A stretch of DNA of 64,000 nt from Pseudomonadota bacterium (GTDB taxonomy: Bacteria; Pseudomonadota; Gammaproteobacteria; Steroidobacterales; Steroidobacteraceae), in contig JAEYXD010000215.1 in assembly GCA_023428645.1 (NCBI GenBank), positions 14,066 to 78,065 on the forward strand. The letters run 5' to 3'. The notes below the pieces were generated by a model. That model searched no databases. It was not told the origin of the DNA and was given only the letters and a program-made list of their open reading frames with translations. A program made the translations under genes and the position numbers. Numbering within the stretch: position 1 is the stretch's first letter; each line of letters starts with the position of its first letter. Below are positions 9,334 through 18,543 of this stretch, in pieces.

Positions 9334-9686
9334 GTGGGGCCTCCTGGTCGATTCGCTACGTAGGTTGAATGCCTCGGTTTCACGGCGCGTGAGCGGTTGC
9401 GTGTTGCGCGTCCTGGCCGAGAACATTGCTTCGGTCTCGACATGCAAGATCATTGTCGAGGCGAACGGAAAGCGGTCATCGCTTGCGGTTTTCAACGTCG
9501 TCTCGCCAGCGAAGTTCCGGGCTTGTACCTAGCGGCGTGCGCGCTGCGCGAGTAGGCGAACCGACGATCGTTGTGGGAGCAACGGCGTGCGCATATCGAT
9601 CTTTTCGATGCGGGAACATCATCGAGCGCGGTTCGTAGAGTCGACGCGAGCGCTCGAAAACCGCAATGCCGTGTGAGGAGAAGCCC
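9334..9686. other. Divergent intergenic region between two BON genes
   Basis: This 353-bp gap separates two divergently read starts and must hold both promoters. I see no clear -35/-10 pair and no hairpin; only the two ribosome sites at its ends (AGGAGG for the left gene, GAGGAG for the right) are convincing. Confidence 0.4.
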
Positions 9687-10883
9687 ATGCCTGCATCGAC
9701 GCGTCGAGGCGCGACCGCGCGCAATCTGGGTGTCGGCATTGCGACGGCGGTCGCGGCGGCGGGCCTCACGTATTTGTTCGATCCCGCTTCCGGACATCGG
9801 CGCCGCGCCCTGATGCGCGACAAGCTCCAACACGCGGGACGCGAGTCGCGGAAATTCCTGGACAAGGCAGGCCGGGACGCATCGCATCGAGCGCAGGGTC
9901 TGTACCGGGAAACGACGAAGCGATTGTGGCGGCGTCCCGTCGACGACGAAACACTCACGCGCCGGGTGCGCACGGAACTCGGGCGGCTGACCTCGCATCC
10001 GCGCGCGATCCATGTCGAGTGCCGCGACGGCATTGCGCACCTGCGCGGCGATGTGCTCGAGCGCGAGGCCGCGACGGTCGTGCATGGCGTCGCGCGCGTC
10101 CACGGCGTTCGCGGCGTGCACGATCAACTGTACTGGCACGAGAGCCCCGCTCACGTCTCCGCTCTGCAAGGCGAGGGTCGGCAGCGGCACCAGCGGCTCG
10201 AATATCTCCAATCCAACTGGTCACCGGCGCCGCGCGTGGCCGCGGGCGCGGCGGCGACGGCGATGATCCTGGGTGCATTCAGCCGCCGCAGTCCGATCGC
10301 GTACGGGCTCGCGGCCAGTGGCATGGCGCTGCTCGCCCGCTCGATCTCGAACGTGCCGCTCGCCGATCTGACCGGCATGCGGGTCACGAAACAGGGCGAG
10401 GTGCTCGTGCAGAAAACGGTCGACGTGTACGCCGACGCCGACGAGGCGTACAGCTGTTGGCGCGCGTTCGAGCAGTGGCCGCGATTCATGAGCCATGTGC
10501 GGGACATTCAGCGCAGGGGCGCGACCCGCTATCACTGGATCGTCGATGGTCCCGCCGGCATCCCCATCGAGTGGGATACCGAGATCATTGCCGACGTTCC
10601 GAACGAGCGGATCGAATGGCGGACGGTCGAGGGCTCGATGGTCCACAGCGCCGGTGTCGTGCGATTCGAGCCGTCGGAGTACGGCGGCACGCGCATCCAC
10701 ATCCGCATGAGCTATCACCCGCTGGCGAGCGCGCTCGGTCACACGATTGCAAAAATCTTCGGCCGCGACCCGAAGCATCAAATCGACGACGACATCGTCC
10801 GCTTCAATCGCTTCATCGAAACGCGCGCGCGGCCGCGCGATGCGGCCCGCGGGGAGGCATCACGAGAGGCATTCCGGCGCTGA
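9687..10883 (+). CDS. BON and SRPBCC (cyclase/dehydrase-like) domain membrane protein
   Basis: A 398-residue protein. A hydrophobic N-terminal helix (about 8-28) is followed by a basic segment, a BON domain at about 90-150 (IHVECRDGIAHLRGDVLERE), a hydrophobic segment at about 185-225, and an SRPBCC/polyketide-cyclase-like domain to the end (VYADADEAYSCWRAFEQWPRF, DIQRRG). This combination is known in proteins annotated as SRPBCC family, whose ligand is unknown. The ATG at 9687 follows GAGGAG; one 21 bp upstream is possible. The final 20 residues are basic. Confidence 0.75.
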   Translation: MPASTRRGATARNLGVGIATAVAAAGLTYLFDPASGHRRRALMRDKLQHAGRESRKFLDKAGRDASHRAQGLYRETTKRLWRRPVDDETLTRRVRTELGRLTSHPRAIHVECRDGIAHLRGDVLEREAATVVHGVARVHGVRGVHDQLYWHESPAHVSALQGEGRQRHQRLEYLQSNWSPAPRVAAGAAATAMILGAFSRRSPIAYGLAASGMALLARSISNVPLADLTGMRVTKQGEVLVQKTVDVYADADEAYSCWRAFEQWPRFMSHVRDIQRRGATRYHWIVDGPAGIPIEWDTEIIADVPNERIEWRTVEGSMVHSAGVVRFEPSEYGGTRIHIRMSYHPLASALGHTIAKIFGRDPKHQIDDDIVRFNRFIETRARPRDAARGEASREAFRR

Positions 10884-11169
10884 CCCTCGCGCGATCGCGC
10901 AGTCCCGTTCGCCTCGCGGCTCCTGCCGCGGCGCCCGCATGAATTCGTTCCCCACACGGGGGCGAAATCCGATATCTTTCGCGCACCTCACATCGCTCGA
11001 CGACGGCACGCTTGCAGTCCCGGGCGTGGGTTGCATGCGGACGAGTGCGGAAGCTTCTCGAGCGTCGCCCGCGATAGCGAGCGCCGCGCCTTAGAGTCGG
11101 CGACGCCGCAGCTGGCGAAGTCGCGCCACTCGTCCATTCATTCACGCTTCGAATCTTGCGGATGACTGG

Positions 11170-14088
11170 ATGGCATTGACCCTGATCGTACTGCTGCCTT
11201 TTCTCGGGTCTCTGTGCGCCGCATTCCTGCCGTCCCATGCCCGTAACGCCGCCGTTTGGCTGTCGGGGCTCGTCACTGTCTCCTGTTTCGCTCTGGTGGT
11301 GAGCCAATACGGCGACGTCTCCGCGGGCGAGATCCTCCGGGAGAAGTCGACGTGGGTGCCGGCGCTCGGTCTCGGCTTCTACTTGCGCATGGACGGCTAT
11401 GCGTGGCTGTTTGCGTTGCTGGTTTCCCTGATCGGCGCGCTCGTCGTCCTGTATGCGCGCTACTACATGTCGCCGGAAGACCCGGTGCCGCGCTTCTTTT
11501 CGTTCCTGCTCGCGTTCATGGGCGCGATGCTCGGCATCGTACTGTCGGGCAATCTGATCCAGCTCGTCGTCTTCTGGGAACTGACGAGTCTCACGTCCTT
11601 CATGCTGATCGCGTATTGGTATCACCGCGCCGAGGCGCGACGCGGCGCACGCATGGCCATGATGATGACCGTCGCGGGCGGCTTGTGCCTGCTCGTCGGT
11701 GTCGTGCTGCTGGGCAAGATCGTCGGCAGCTACGACCTGGACGACGTTCTTGCAGCGCAAGGGAAAATTCTGACGAGCGAGCTGTACGCGCCCATGCTCG
11801 TATTGATCGTGCTCGGCGCGCTAACCAAGAGCGCGCAGTTCCCGTTTCACTTCTGGCTGCCGCATGCGATGGCGGCGCCGACGCCCGTGTCGGCCTACCT
11901 GCACTCCGCGACGATGGTGAAGGCCGGCGTGTTCCTGCTCGCGAGGCTGTGGCCGGTGCTGCACGGAAGCGAGCTGTGGTTCTGGATGTTGTGCGGGTCG
12001 GGTCTGACCACGCTGCTCATCGGCAGCTTCGCGGCCATTTTCCAGCGCGACATGAAGGGCGTGCTCGCCTATTCGACGATCAGCCATCTCGGCCTCACGA
12101 CCACGCTGCTCGGCATGAACAGCCCGCTCGCGCTCGTCGCGGCCGTCTTTCACATGATGAATCACGCGACCTTCAAGGCCTCGTTGTTCATGGCGGCCGG
12201 CATCGTCGATCACGAGACCGGCACGCGCGACGTCAAGCGCCTGAGCGGGCTCGCGCACGCGATGCCGATCACGGCGACGGTCGCCATCGTCGCCGCCGCG
12301 GCGATGGCTGGCGTGCCGCTCTTGAACGGGTTCTTGTCGAAGGAGATGTTCTTCCACGAGACGATCTTCGCGGGCGAGGGGCCGATGATCCGCATCGGCC
12401 TGCCGGCGCTCGCGACGCTCGCGGGCATGTTCAGCGTCGCCTACTCGTTGCGGTTCATCCATCAGGTGTTCTTCGGCCCGCTCGCGCAGGACCTGCCGCG
12501 CAAGCCGCACGAGCCGACCCGCGGCATGCTCTTGCCGAGCATGTTCCTCGTCATCACGTGCGTGCTGGTGGGCGTGCTGCCCGGCCGGACGATCGGGCCG
12601 TTCCTGCATACGGCCGTCCAGTCGATCCTCGGCACGCAGATGGTGAACTACAGCTTGCAGGTCTGGCACGGGTTCACCGTGCCGCTCGCGATGAGCTTCA
12701 TCGCGCTCTTCGGCGGTGTCTTGTTCTACATGCTGCTGTACCGGCGCAGCGAGCGCGCGCTGGGCAAGCCGCCGGTCAGCGCGCCGGTCGATGGTAAACG
12801 TGCGTTCGACATCGTCATGGTCGGCATCGTCCGCATGTGCGACCGGCTGATCCGCGCGCTGTCCTCGCGCCGCATGCAGATGCAGCTGCTCTTGATCGTG
12901 TTCGTCGCGTTCGCCGCCGCGTTCGTGCCGCTGTGGGGGCACGGCTGGCCGCGCGGCAACATGCCGCTCACGCCGATCAATCCGATTTTCGTCGTGCTGT
13001 GGCTCGTCGGCGGCGCGTGCGCGATCGGCGCCGCGAACCAGGCGAAATTCCACCGTCTCGCCGCCTTGATCATGGTCGGCGGCGCGGGGCTGGTGACATG
13101 CCTGACGTTCGCGTGGTTCTCCGCGCCGGACCTCGCGCTCACGCAGATCGCGGTGGAAGTCGTGACGACGGTGCTCTTGCTGTTGGGCCTGCGCTGGATG
13201 CCGCGGCGGCTCGAAATCGACGACGCGCGGCGCCGCACGCTGCGGGCGCGCGCGCGCCGCGTCCGCGACGTTGCGATCGCGGCGACGGTCGGCGTCGGTG
13301 TCGCGATTCTCGCGTACGCCGTGCTGACGCGGCCGGCGATCGAAGTCACCGGACCGTACTTCGTCGAGCGCGCGCTGTCGGAAGCTGGCGGGCGCAACGT
13401 CGTCAACGTGATCCTGGTCGACTTCCGCGGCTTCGACACGATGGGCGAGATCACCGTGATCTGCGTCGTCGCACTGACGGTGTACGCGCTGCTGCGTCGC
13501 TTCAGGCCCGCCCCGGAAAGCCAGGAGCAGCCCCGGCCGCAGCGCGAAGACTTCGCGCGCGAGGCGCTCGAATCCGGCGACGGGCTGCCAACGGGCTACC
13601 TGCGCATTCCGGCGACGATCGGCCGCATGCTGCTGCCGATGGCGGGACTCGTGTCGCTGTACTTCCTGCTGCGCGGTCACAATGCGCCGGGCGGCGGCTT
13701 CGTCGGCGGGCTCGTGATGGCGACCGCGATCATCGTGCAATACATGACGAGCGGCGTGCTGTGGGTCGAGTCTCGCTTGCGCATCCATCCGCAGTTCTGG
13801 ATGGGCGCGGGGCTGATGGCCGCTGGCGTGGCCGGCATCCTGGCCTGGTTCGGCGGCAGGCCGTTCCTCACGAGCATGGAGTGGGATCTGCACCTCCCGC
13901 TCATCGGCGGGTTGCACCTGTCGTCGGTGCTGCTGTTCGACATTGGCGTCTTCATGGTCGTCGTCGGCGGCACGGTGCTCATGCTCGTCGCGATCGCGCA
14001 CCAATCGCTGCGCCGGCCGAGAAAGACGCTGCCGCCGGACGATCTGTCGGTCGCCGCCACTGAACCTGCTGTCGTTGCGGATACTTGA
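11170..14088 (+). CDS. mrpA: Na+/H+ antiporter subunit A with fused MrpB-like domain
   Basis: Largest subunit of the Mrp multi-subunit cation/proton antiporter, related to NuoL of complex I. The 972 residues include about 14 helices of the proton-translocating NuoL-like core (FPFHFWLPHAMAAPTPVSAYLHSATMVKAG region at about 215-250), a DUF4040/MbhD-like middle and a C-terminal MrpB domain from about 810 (RGHNAPGGGFVGGLVMATAI). No separate mrpB follows, so A and B are one polypeptide, as in many proteobacterial (Pha/Mrp group) operons. It starts an operon of six genes with gaps or overlaps of only a few bases. Likely role: pH and sodium homeostasis. Confidence 0.95.
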   Translation: MALTLIVLLPFLGSLCAAFLPSHARNAAVWLSGLVTVSCFALVVSQYGDVSAGEILREKSTWVPALGLGFYLRMDGYAWLFALLVSLIGALVVLYARYYMSPEDPVPRFFSFLLAFMGAMLGIVLSGNLIQLVVFWELTSLTSFMLIAYWYHRAEARRGARMAMMMTVAGGLCLLVGVVLLGKIVGSYDLDDVLAAQGKILTSELYAPMLVLIVLGALTKSAQFPFHFWLPHAMAAPTPVSAYLHSATMVKAGVFLLARLWPVLHGSELWFWMLCGSGLTTLLIGSFAAIFQRDMKGVLAYSTISHLGLTTTLLGMNSPLALVAAVFHMMNHATFKASLFMAAGIVDHETGTRDVKRLSGLAHAMPITATVAIVAAAAMAGVPLLNGFLSKEMFFHETIFAGEGPMIRIGLPALATLAGMFSVAYSLRFIHQVFFGPLAQDLPRKPHEPTRGMLLPSMFLVITCVLVGVLPGRTIGPFLHTAVQSILGTQMVNYSLQVWHGFTVPLAMSFIALFGGVLFYMLLYRRSERALGKPPVSAPVDGKRAFDIVMVGIVRMCDRLIRALSSRRMQMQLLLIVFVAFAAAFVPLWGHGWPRGNMPLTPINPIFVVLWLVGGACAIGAANQAKFHRLAALIMVGGAGLVTCLTFAWFSAPDLALTQIAVEVVTTVLLLLGLRWMPRRLEIDDARRRTLRARARRVRDVAIAATVGVGVAILAYAVLTRPAIEVTGPYFVERALSEAGGRNVVNVILVDFRGFDTMGEITVICVVALTVYALLRRFRPAPESQEQPRPQREDFAREALESGDGLPTGYLRIPATIGRMLLPMAGLVSLYFLLRGHNAPGGGFVGGLVMATAIIVQYMTSGVLWVESRLRIHPQFWMGAGLMAAGVAGILAWFGGRPFLTSMEWDLHLPLIGGLHLSSVLLFDIGVFMVVVGGTVLMLVAIAHQSLRRPRKTLPPDDLSVAATEPAVVADT

Positions 14089-14091
14089 ACA

Positions 14092-14436
14092 ATGGAGATC
14101 ATCTTTGCCTTGGCCATCGGAGTGCTCGCCGGTTCGGGCGTGTGGCTCGTGCTGCGCCCGCGGTCGTTCCAAGTGATCATGGGCCTGGCGCTGCTGTCGT
14201 ACGCCGTCAATCTGTTCATCTTCGGCATGGGCCGGCTCGATACGGATCGTCCCCCGATCATCAATGCCGCCGGCGCGACCGATCCGGCGCTGTACGCGGA
14301 TCCCGTGCCGCAGGCGCTCGTCCTCACCGCGATCGTCATCAGCTTCGCGACGACGGCGCTGTTTCTCGTCGTGCTGCTCGCGGCGCGCGGCCTGACCGGG
14401 ACTGATCACGTCGACGGACGGGAGTCCGACACATGA
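14092..14436 (+). CDS. mrpC: Na+/H+ antiporter subunit C
   Basis: A 114-residue NuoK-like subunit with three transmembrane helices (residues about 2-20, 28-46 and 73-95). It begins 3 bp after mrpA and its TGA overlaps the ATG of mrpD. It forms part of the membrane arm of the Mrp complex. Length and position in the operon match the family. Confidence 0.95.
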   Translation: MEIIFALAIGVLAGSGVWLVLRPRSFQVIMGLALLSYAVNLFIFGMGRLDTDRPPIINAAGATDPALYADPVPQALVLTAIVISFATTALFLVVLLAARGLTGTDHVDGRESDT

Positions 14437-16070
14437 TCGAGTGGTTCTCGCACCTGCTCGTCGTGCCGATCGTCGCGCCGCTCATCGCCGGCGCGCTGCT
14501 CCTGCTCGTGCCCGAGCGGCACGGCGCGCGCATTGGGCTCGCGCTCACGTCCGTGCTGATTCAGTTCGGTGCCGCCCTCGCGTTGCTGTATCTGACGTCG
14601 GATGCCATGACGCAGATGTGGCAGGAGGGCGTCGGCGTCTACAACATCGGCGGCTGGCCCGCGCCGTTCGGCATCGTGCTCGTCGTGGATCGGCTCTCCG
14701 CCATGATGCTGATGCTGACCTCGCTCGTCGCCTTGGCGGCCCTCGTGTACTCGCTCGCGAACTGGGAGCGGGTCGCTCCCGGCTTCCATTCGATGTTCCA
14801 GTTCCTGTTGATGGGCTTGAACGGCGCGTTCCTCACCGGCGATCTGTTCAATCTGTTCGTGTTCTTCGAGGTGCTGCTCGCCTCGTCGTATGGGCTCGTG
14901 CTGCACGGCTCCGGGCCTTCGCGCGTGAAGGCCGGGCTGCACTACATCGCGGTGAATCTGATCGCGTCGTTCCTGTTCCTGATTGGCGTCGCGATGATCT
15001 ACGGGATGACCGGCACGCTGAACATGGCCGACCTGGCCGAGCGCATCGCGATGCTCGATCCGGCGGACCGCGCGCTGTTCGAGGCCGGCGCCGCGATCTT
15101 GGGTGTCGCCTTCTTCGTCAAGGCGGGCATCTGGCCGCTGAACTTCTGGCTGCCGTCGACATACGCCGCCGCGAGCGCGCCGGTCGGCGCCGTGTTCGCG
15201 CTGATGACGAAGGTCGGCGTCTACGCCGTCGTGCGCGTCGGGACGCTGCTCGCATCGGCGGACCAGGAGACTTCGTTCATCGACGTCGGCTTGTTCTATG
15301 GCGGCGCGGCGACGGTCGCCTTCGGCGTCATCGGCATGCTCGCCGCGCAGCATCTGGGCCGGCTGGTCGCCTATTCGGTCATCTCCTCATCGGGCTTGCT
15401 GCTGATGTCGCTCGGGATGCAAAACGAGGCGATGACGGCGCCGATCCTGTTCTATCTCGCGAGCTCGGTCCTGGCGACCGCGGCATTCTTCCTCTTGAAC
15501 GGCCTCACCGAGCGCATGCGCATGAGGCCGATGAACGATGCGGCGGATCTCGCACCGTTGCCGGACGTCACGTACGTCGGCTTCGGCGTGAAGGAGCCGC
15601 CCGATCCGCACTCGCCGAACGATGAGGTCGGCATCGCGATTCCGGCCGCGATGGCGTTCCTCGGCATGGCGTTCGTGTGCTGCGTGCTGCTGGTCGCCGG
15701 CCTGCCGCCGCTGTCCGGCTTCGTCGCGAAGTTTGCGCTGCTGCATGCGGTCGTGAACCAGGCGCCTGGCACCACCATTACCTGGCATTCGTGGCTGTTG
15801 ATGGCCGCGGTCGTCGCGACCGGGCTCGGCGCGGTCATCTCCCTCGCGCGCATCGGCCTGCGCCTGTTCTGGTCGGTGACGGGACGCACGACACCAAGGC
15901 TGCGCCTGATCGAGGTCGGGCCGGTCGCGTTCCTGATCGTGCTGTGCTTCGCGCTCACGGCAGGCGCCGGGCCCGCGATGGTGTACCTCGAGTCGGCGGC
16001 GCAGTCCCTGCATTCCCCGGAGGTCTACATCCGATTGGTTCACACGCACTCGGAGGTCGCAGCGCCATGA
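14433..16070 (+). CDS. mrpD: Na+/H+ antiporter subunit D
   Basis: A 545-residue NuoN/NuoM-like proton-translocating subunit with about 14 helices. The conserved FVKAGIWPLNFWLPSTYAAA stretch lies in the middle and carries the Lys of the antiporter core. A hydrophilic loop near 365-400 (DLAPLPDVTYVGFGVKEPPD) is longer than in Bacillus MrpD. The start overlaps mrpC by ATGA and the end overlaps mrpE by ATGA, so translation is coupled throughout. Confidence 0.95.
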   Translation: MIEWFSHLLVVPIVAPLIAGALLLLVPERHGARIGLALTSVLIQFGAALALLYLTSDAMTQMWQEGVGVYNIGGWPAPFGIVLVVDRLSAMMLMLTSLVALAALVYSLANWERVAPGFHSMFQFLLMGLNGAFLTGDLFNLFVFFEVLLASSYGLVLHGSGPSRVKAGLHYIAVNLIASFLFLIGVAMIYGMTGTLNMADLAERIAMLDPADRALFEAGAAILGVAFFVKAGIWPLNFWLPSTYAAASAPVGAVFALMTKVGVYAVVRVGTLLASADQETSFIDVGLFYGGAATVAFGVIGMLAAQHLGRLVAYSVISSSGLLLMSLGMQNEAMTAPILFYLASSVLATAAFFLLNGLTERMRMRPMNDAADLAPLPDVTYVGFGVKEPPDPHSPNDEVGIAIPAAMAFLGMAFVCCVLLVAGLPPLSGFVAKFALLHAVVNQAPGTTITWHSWLLMAAVVATGLGAVISLARIGLRLFWSVTGRTTPRLRLIEVGPVAFLIVLCFALTAGAGPAMVYLESAAQSLHSPEVYIRLVHTHSEVAAP

Positions 16071-16552
16071 GACGCATACCGCCGGTGATCACGCTCGTGC
16101 TCGTCGGCATCTGGCTATTGCTCAACAATTCGGTGTCGCTATCGCAGCTCCTGTTGGGCCTGATCATCTCCGCGCTGCTGATGCTCGCTGCGGCGCAGCT
16201 GCGCCCCGTGCAGCCGCGCTTGCATCGGCTGTGGATGATCGTGCCGCTGATCTGCGTCGTGCTCGTCGACATCGTGCGTTCGAACATCGCCGTGGCGCGC
16301 ATCGTGCTCGGCACGGTGCGTAACGTCCAGGTTCACTCGGGCTTCATCGACATTCCGCTGTCGCTGCGCGATCCGCACGGGTTGGCGATTCTCGCGGCCA
16401 TCATCACCTCGACGCCCGGGACGTCGTGGGCCGGCATTTCGGAGGACGGCGCATCGCTGAAGCTCCACGTGCTCGATCTCAAGGATCCGGAGGACTGGAT
16501 ACGCACGATCAAGGACCGCTACGAGCGCCCGCTGATGAGGATTTTCGAATGA
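16067..16552 (+). CDS. mrpE: Na+/H+ antiporter subunit E
   Basis: A 161-residue MrpE protein: two N-terminal helices, then a cytoplasmic domain carrying the family stretch ITSTPGTSW. Its ATG overlaps the mrpD stop and its TGA overlaps the mrpF start. MrpE is required for full antiporter activity in characterised systems. Confidence 0.94.
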   Translation: MRRIPPVITLVLVGIWLLLNNSVSLSQLLLGLIISALLMLAAAQLRPVQPRLHRLWMIVPLICVVLVDIVRSNIAVARIVLGTVRNVQVHSGFIDIPLSLRDPHGLAILAAIITSTPGTSWAGISEDGASLKLHVLDLKDPEDWIRTIKDRYERPLMRIFE

Positions 16553-16830
16553 GTGCGCTGTTCACCTTTTCGATCTGGTTCGCGCAGACGTGTTTCGTGC
16601 TCGCGATGGTATTCGCCGCAAGCCGCGTGATTCGCGGGCCCGCGGCGCAGGACCGCGTCCTCGCTTTCGACACGCTCTACATCAACGGCATGCTGACGCT
16701 GCTGATGCTCGGCATTCGCTCCAGCTCGACGGCCTATTTCGACATGGCGCTGCTGATCGCCTTGTTCGGTTTCGTCGGCACCGTGGCGCTTGCGAAGTTC
16801 TTGCTGCGCGGCGAGGTGATCGAGCCATGA
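16549..16830 (+). CDS. mrpF: Na+/H+ antiporter subunit F
   Basis: A 93-residue protein with three transmembrane helices. The conserved RVIRGPAAQDRVLAFDTLY segment lies between helices 1 and 2. It overlaps mrpE and mrpG by 4 bp at each end. Confidence 0.94.
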   Translation: MSALFTFSIWFAQTCFVLAMVFAASRVIRGPAAQDRVLAFDTLYINGMLTLLMLGIRSSSTAYFDMALLIALFGFVGTVALAKFLLRGEVIEP

Positions 16831-17150
16831 TTACAGCGGCTGAGCTTCCCGCGTGGATCGTCATCCCCATCTCGCTGTTGCTGATCGTGGGCGGCGTCGT
16901 GACGGTGATCGGCTCGCTGGGCCTGTTGCGTCTGTCGGATTTCTTCTCGCGTATGCACGGGCCGTCGATGGGCAACACGATCGGCACGGGCTGCGTGCTG
17001 CTGGCATCGCTCCTGACGTCATCGGCGCTCGCCGGGCGTCCGGTCGTCCACGAGCTGTTGATCACGTTGTTCATCGTGATGAGCTCGCCGGTCACGTCCA
17101 TGATGCTCGTCCAGGCGGCGCTCTATCGAAATCGGCGCAGGAGCACGTGA
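16827..17150 (+). CDS. mrpG: Na+/H+ antiporter subunit G
   Basis: A 107-residue last subunit of the Mrp operon with three helices and the family motif GLLRLSDFFSRMHGPSMGNT between helices 1 and 2. The start overlaps the mrpF stop. After its TGA a 230-bp gap leads to the RND adaptor gene; I see no strong terminator hairpin there. Confidence 0.94.
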   Translation: MITAAELPAWIVIPISLLLIVGGVVTVIGSLGLLRLSDFFSRMHGPSMGNTIGTGCVLLASLLTSSALAGRPVVHELLITLFIVMSSPVTSMMLVQAALYRNRRRST

Positions 17151-17380
17151 GACGTCCGCTGGTCGCGCGGCGGTGCGGATGCCGTCAATCGTCGGGAAGG
17201 CACATCCACTCCATACGTGCAAGGCCGCCGCTTGAACAGTCAAGGGGCTGAAGGGTAACCACGAGAGTGGCGTAAACCTGCGCCATCGCGACAAAAATCA
17301 ATATTCGTCGACACACTTCGGGCGGACATCGGCTCGCCCGTAGCGCACAATCGCGCTTCCGAACGGGGACGGAACGAGCG

Positions 17381-18457
17381 ATGTCGATAAGAATGAAAGC
17401 ACTGACTCGCCTTTGTTGGGTGCTGGCGAGCGCCGCGGTGTTCACGGCCTGCAATCCCAGGTCGTCGAGCGGACCGCCTGCCAGACCGAATCAAGGGCCA
17501 GTTGAAGTCGCAACCGCCGTCGCCGTCGTCAAGCCGCTCGGGCTGGACATCGAAGCCGTCGGCACGGCACGCGCCAACGAGTCCGCCGAGATCACCTCGA
17601 AGACGTCGAACCTCGTCACGGCCATTCGCTTCCGCGAAGGCGAGCAGGTCAAGGCTGGCCAGGTGCTCGTCGAGCTCGACAGCGCCGAGGCCCGCGCCGC
17701 GCTCGCCGAAGCGGAGGCGGCCCTGGCGGACAGCGAGCGCCAATTCATTCGCAGCCGCGATCTCGCGGCATCGCAAGCGCTGTCCGCATCGAGCCTCGAT
17801 CAGATCGAAGCGACCCTGAAAGGCAATCGCGCCCGCGTCGAAGCCGCGCGCGCCCGGCTCGCGGATACGACGATCCGCGCCGGCTTTCCCGGCCGGATCG
17901 GCTTTCGCCGCGTGAGCGTCGGCAGCCTCGTCAGTTCCGGGACGGTCATCACGACGCTCGACGACAGCTCGATCATCAAGCTCGATTTCACCGTGCCGGA
18001 TACGTATCTGTTCGCGCTGCGGCCCGGTCTGTCGCTGACGGCGTCCACGGCCGGTCTGCGCGGCAGCAAGTTCGAAGGCAAGATCACGAACCTCGATTCG
18101 CGCGTCGATCCGGTGACGCGCTCGATGTTCGTCCGCGCGGAGATTCCGAACCCGAACGGCGCGATCCGACCCGGCATGTTCATGACGGTCACGTTGCAAG
18201 CCGACGTGTTGCCGGCGCTGATCGTGCCCGAAGCAGCCATCGTTCCCGAGCAAGGCAGGGCGTACGTGTTCGTCGTCGACGGCGCCGTCGCGCAGCGCCG
18301 CGAGATCACGCTCGGCCGGCGCAAGCCGGGCGAGGTGGAGATCCTCGCCGGCCTCAAGGAAGGCGAGCGCGTCGTCGTCGAAGGCACGCAGAATCTGCAG
18401 CACGGCGCCAAGGTGCACGACCAGTCCGTGGCGGCCACGCCAGACACCTCCACATGA
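17381..18457 (+). CDS. RND efflux periplasmic adaptor (membrane fusion protein), lipoprotein
   Basis: A 358-residue adaptor that links an inner-membrane RND pump to an outer-membrane channel. The N-terminus is a lipoprotein signal peptide (VLASAAVFTAC, lipidated Cys near 25). Then come half a biotinyl-lipoyl domain, an alpha-helical hairpin at about 100-150 (ALAEAEAALADSERQFIRSR), the second lipoyl half (DTTIRAGFPGRIGF) and beta-barrel domains. The permease gene follows after 86 bp. No outer-membrane TolC-like gene is adjacent. The substrate cannot be predicted. Confidence 0.93.
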   Translation: MSIRMKALTRLCWVLASAAVFTACNPRSSSGPPARPNQGPVEVATAVAVVKPLGLDIEAVGTARANESAEITSKTSNLVTAIRFREGEQVKAGQVLVELDSAEARAALAEAEAALADSERQFIRSRDLAASQALSASSLDQIEATLKGNRARVEAARARLADTTIRAGFPGRIGFRRVSVGSLVSSGTVITTLDDSSIIKLDFTVPDTYLFALRPGLSLTASTAGLRGSKFEGKITNLDSRVDPVTRSMFVRAEIPNPNGAIRPGMFMTVTLQADVLPALIVPEAAIVPEQGRAYVFVVDGAVAQRREITLGRRKPGEVEILAGLKEGERVVVEGTQNLQHGAKVHDQSVAATPDTST

Positions 18458-18480
18458 AATGAACGGCTGCAACCGACTCC

Positions 18481-18505
18481 CTCTCCCCCGCGCAGCGGGG
18501 GAGAG
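18481..18505. repeat. Perfect 11-bp hairpin between the RND adaptor and permease genes
   Basis: CTCTCCCCCGC, a 3-base GCA loop and GCGGGGGAGAG form a perfect, very stable hairpin. GGGGTAGGGGCCTCTCCCT follows. The sequence resembles small palindromic dispersed repeats found between genes in many proteobacterial genomes. No T-run follows, so it is not a classical terminator; it may stabilise mRNA or adjust the adaptor:pump ratio. Confidence 0.75.
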
Positions 18506-18543
18506 TTAGGGGTAGGGGCCTCTCCCTGACGTAAGGCACGCCC

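Noticed and set aside
11821..14409. Very long minus-strand open frame (862 codons) opposite the mrp genes
   Set aside because: Arg/His/Asp-rich composition of a GC-skewed antisense frame; the plus-strand Mrp proteins are unmistakable. The same holds for long antisense frames opposite the RND permease, alcohol dehydrogenase and cbb genes.
18481..18543. Rho-independent terminator after the RND adaptor
   Set aside because: The hairpin is followed by a GC-rich stretch, not by a run of T, and the permease of the same system follows.
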